Below, piece by piece: positions 62,742-64,000 of a stretch of 64,000 nucleotides of DNA. This stretch comes from Pseudovibrio zosterae (GTDB lineage Bacteria; Pseudomonadota; Alphaproteobacteria; Rhizobiales; Stappiaceae), in the NCBI RefSeq assembly GCF_033843645.1, contig NZ_JAWXVZ010000001.1:496001-560000 (forward strand), read 5' to 3'. Below the pieces are notes generated by a model. It did no database searches. It saw only the letters and a list, made by a program, of their open reading frames with translations, and was not told the DNA's origin. Position 1 is the stretch's first letter; every line of letters begins with the position of its first letter. The position numbers and the translations under genes are program-made.

Positions 62742-64000
62742 TTAAACGTTCAAAAGCAGGTATTCCCTTTCCCAAGGGCTAATTACTGACATGAAGATCT
62801 CATGTTCTTCCAGTTTTATTGCCCTGTAGGTAGAAACGAACTTTTCGCCGAAGATTTCAATGATGTCTTCGTTGTTCTCAAATGCCGCTACGGCGTCGAG
62901 AAGGGATCGCGGCAAGCTGCTGATCTGATTTGAGCTGTCGTCCGTTTTGGGGTCGCTCGGGTTGATTTGCTTCTTGATGCCCAGATAGCCTGCGGCCATT
63001 GTGGCTGCAATGGCGAGATAAGGGTTCGCATCCGATCCCGGCAACCTGTTCTCAATACGGCGTGCCGCCGGGTTGGAGTTCGGCATGCGCAGACCAACTG
63101 TCCGGTTGTCCTGACCCCAGTAAACGTTTGTAGGCGCGGTGCTGTTGCGCATGAAACGCCGATAGGAGTTCACGTAGGGGGCCATGATGGGCATCAAGGC
63201 GGGCAAGAAGGTTTGCAGCCCGCCCACAAAGTGGCGGAAGGTATCGGTCATCTCGCCATCAGCGTTGGAGAAGATGTTCTGCCCCGTTTCCTTGTCCTGT
63301 ATGGACTGGTGAATGTGCATCGCAGAACCTGGCTGAGATGACATCGGCTTTGCCATGAAGGTGGCATACATTTCATGGCGCAGAGCGGCTTCGCGGATTG
63401 TGCGTTTGAAGAGAAAAACCTGGTCTGATAGCTCCAGCGGGTCGCCATGACGCAGATTGATCTCCATCTGCGCCGCCCCTTCCTCGTGGATCAGCGTGTC
63501 GATCTCAAGGCCCTGAGCCTCAGAGAGGTCGTAGATGTCGTCGATGAGCTCGTCAAACTCGTTGAGTGCCGAGATGGAATAGCTTTGTCGCCCAACTTCC
63601 GGCCGGCCAGAGCGGCCGATTGGCGGTTCCAAAGGGTAGTCTGGATCGGTGTTCGGCTTGATCAGATAGAACTCGACCTCCGGCGCAACGACAGCGTCCC
63701 AGCCCTCTCTCTCATACATAGAAATTATGTTTTTCAAGAGGTTTCGGGGGGCAACCACATAGGGGTCGCCATCCTTTGTGGTTGTGTCGTGGATGATCTG
63801 CGCTGTTGGGTCAGATTCCCATGGCACCACGGTCAGCGTGCGATAGTCCGGGTAGAACGCCAGATCCCCATCCGTTGGATGGTGCTGAAAGCGGTGGTCG
63901 TCCTCAGGGTAATCGCCAGAAATGGTCTGCGCGAAAATGGAGGAAGGCATGGTCAGGGTCGACCCTGCGAAGAACTTTTCAGTGGGCATCATCTTGCCAC
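62742..64000 (-). CDS. Glutamine synthetase-family protein (gamma-glutamylpolyamine synthetase-like), 5' end outside window
   Basis: About 418 codons are visible. The frame is open to the right edge, where G-K-M-M-P-T-E-K-F matches the family's R-G-K region; full proteins have about 450-470 residues. GS motifs are clear: V-V-A-P-E-V-E-F-Y-L, G-A-A-Q-M-E-I-N, G-S-A-M-H-I-H-Q-S and the late N-x-N-P-A-A-R-R-I-E-N-R-L-P-G-S-D-A-N-P-Y. L-E-P-P-I-G-R-S-G-R-P-E resembles PuuA/GlnT-type enzymes that join glutamate to putrescine or similar amines. A role in polyamine use is inferred. Confidence 0.85.
   Translation of the reverse strand, partial: GKMMPTEKFFAGSTLTMPSSIFAQTISGDYPEDDHRFQHHPTDGDLAFYPDYRTLTVVPWESDPTAQIIHDTTTKDGDPYVVAPRNLLKNIISMYEREGWDAVVAPEVEFYLIKPNTDPDYPLEPPIGRSGRPEVGRQSYSISALNEFDELIDDIYDLSEAQGLEIDTLIHEEGAAQMEINLRHGDPLELSDQVFLFKRTIREAALRHEMYATFMAKPMSSQPGSAMHIHQSIQDKETGQNIFSNADGEMTDTFRHFVGGLQTFLPALMPIMAPYVNSYRRFMRNSTAPTNVYWGQDNRTVGLRMPNSNPAARRIENRLPGSDANPYLAIAATMAAGYLGIKKQINPSDPKTDDSSNQISSLPRSLLDAVAAFENNEDIIEIFGEKFVSTYRAIKLEEHEIFMSVISPWEREYLLLNV

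Overview
The window looks like chromosome from an alphaproteobacterium, most likely a marine Hyphomicrobiales (Rhizobiales) of the Stappiaceae/Pseudovibrio type. This placement is inferred from content: a RirA-type iron regulator with Cys91/99/105, a Sinorhizobium-order aglEFGAK operon with divergent aglR, the cysG-DUF2849-cysI-cysH-DUF934 block, and moderate GC judged by eye. No phage, insertion sequence, CRISPR array, rRNA or replication origin was seen. Both window edges cut genes: a TVP38/TMEM64 protein on the left and a glutamine synthetase-family gene on the right.

Region by region: 1-3.7 kb holds a membrane protein, a disulfide oxidoreductase and a sensor kinase. 3.8-4.1 kb has two identical tRNA-Arg(ACG) genes. 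4.2-8.3 kb has a nitroreductase, mogA/moaB, and a Rieske/ferric-reductase-like operon that starts with an internally deleted glutamate synthase-like remnant. 8.4-10.3 kb is an H-NOX and hybrid-kinase pair. 10.3-17.3 kb has a Nudix gene, kynureninase and a five-gene Liv-type ABC importer. 17.3-21.0 kb is an iron module: hemP with a candidate iron-responsive operator, exbB, two exbD genes, tonB and rirA. 21.2-26.3 kb has a COG0523 metallochaperone with a candidate Zur site, an aldo/keto reductase and a cyanide-insensitive-type bd oxidase. 26.4-35.2 kb has a TRAP transporter with OsmC and GYD proteins, an orphan TRAP binding protein with a TetR regulator, two HI0933-family flavoproteins and a probable small RNA.

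35.2-41.9 kb is the most notable part. An RpfF-like DSF synthase converges on an operon encoding a REC-PAS-GGDEF-EAL protein and an RpfC-like hybrid kinase. Together they look like a fatty-acid quorum-sensing circuit wired to cyclic-di-GMP, between two AT-rich intergenic stretches.

41.9-44.7 kb has three glycosyltransferases. 44.8-52.4 kb is the alpha-glucoside uptake and hydrolysis operon with its LacI-type regulator and two identical 14-bp operators. 52.6-58.8 kb has a thiolase and the sulfate-assimilation block. 58.9-64 kb has an aldehyde dehydrogenase, an SDR, a PleD-like diguanylate cyclase and the glutamine synthetase-family gene. All function calls come from reading translated sequence and motifs. 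No database search was run.
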